64,000 nt of DNA, from NCBI RefSeq assembly GCF_963676685.1, contig NC_092346.1, forward strand, positions 90,740,255 through 90,804,254; not shown here. The letters run 5' to 3'. Origin of the DNA: Mytilus edulis. Its lineage: Eukaryota > Mollusca > Bivalvia > Mytilida > Mytilidae. Below: more notes on the stretch, generated by a model that worked only from the letters and a program-made list of their open reading frames with translations, was not told where the DNA came from and searched no databases. Position 1 is the stretch's first letter.

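Noticed and set aside
1..64000. tRNA, rRNA, CRISPR or promoter features
   Set aside because: No cloverleaf with A and B boxes, no rRNA-like block, no spaced identical repeats, and the host gene's promoter and ends lie outside the window.

Overview
The window comes from an AT-rich metazoan genome, most likely a marine mussel (Mytilus or a close relative). Two things point that way. Many dispersed repeats carry motifs I associate with Mytilus sequence, such as the GCGTTTCGTCTAC element, the 'GACTGTCCCTTTGGTATC' tail, and degenerate Penelope-like and LINE reverse transcriptase pieces. The coding sequence is split into many short exons with GT-AG introns. I see no rRNA, tRNA, CRISPR array or bacterial operon.

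Almost everything coding belongs to one giant plus-strand gene that runs off both ends. I can chain 68 exons (the last one partial) from 594 to 64000, about 6.2 kb of coding sequence or roughly 2,070 residues, with no start, stop, signal peptide or membrane segment inside the window. The protein is a strict alternation of two cysteine-bearing modules. An alpha module (exons A, B, C with 6 Cys) is always followed by an EGF-like exon. A beta module (exons A, B, C with 4 Cys) never is. Short linker exons join the modules. The order is beta1, then alpha2/beta3, alpha4/beta5 and so on to alpha16, giving seven complete alpha-beta pairs flanked by partial ones. Every A exon in the window has C-x5-C. 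Intron phases follow one grammar: A-B 2, B-C 2, C-EGF 1, EGF-linker 1, linker-A 0. Sequence resemblance between modules shows a further layer, a four-module repeat in which modules 8-11 resemble 12-15. I do not recognise the A-B-C module as a named family. An extracellular beta-sandwich-like repeat is an inference from its length, paired cysteines and alternating hydrophobic positions.

The introns hold mobile and repeated DNA. There is a LINE 3' end at 1-332. A degenerate minus-strand Penelope-like element (about 9680-11885) abuts a LINE fragment (11912-12608). A second Penelope-like fragment lies at 22985-23582, and its 3' tail occurs alone elsewhere. Five copies belong to a hairpin-bounded element with about 150-170 bp internal tandem repeats. 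Terminal-inverted-repeat elements lie at 19703-20011, 25872-26094 and 44252-46395, and several other short families are dispersed. Four introns begin with minisatellites that start at, or copy, the exon end and splice donor (8581, 54634, 59465, 62246). Introns not listed separately are AT-rich and I see nothing definite in them.
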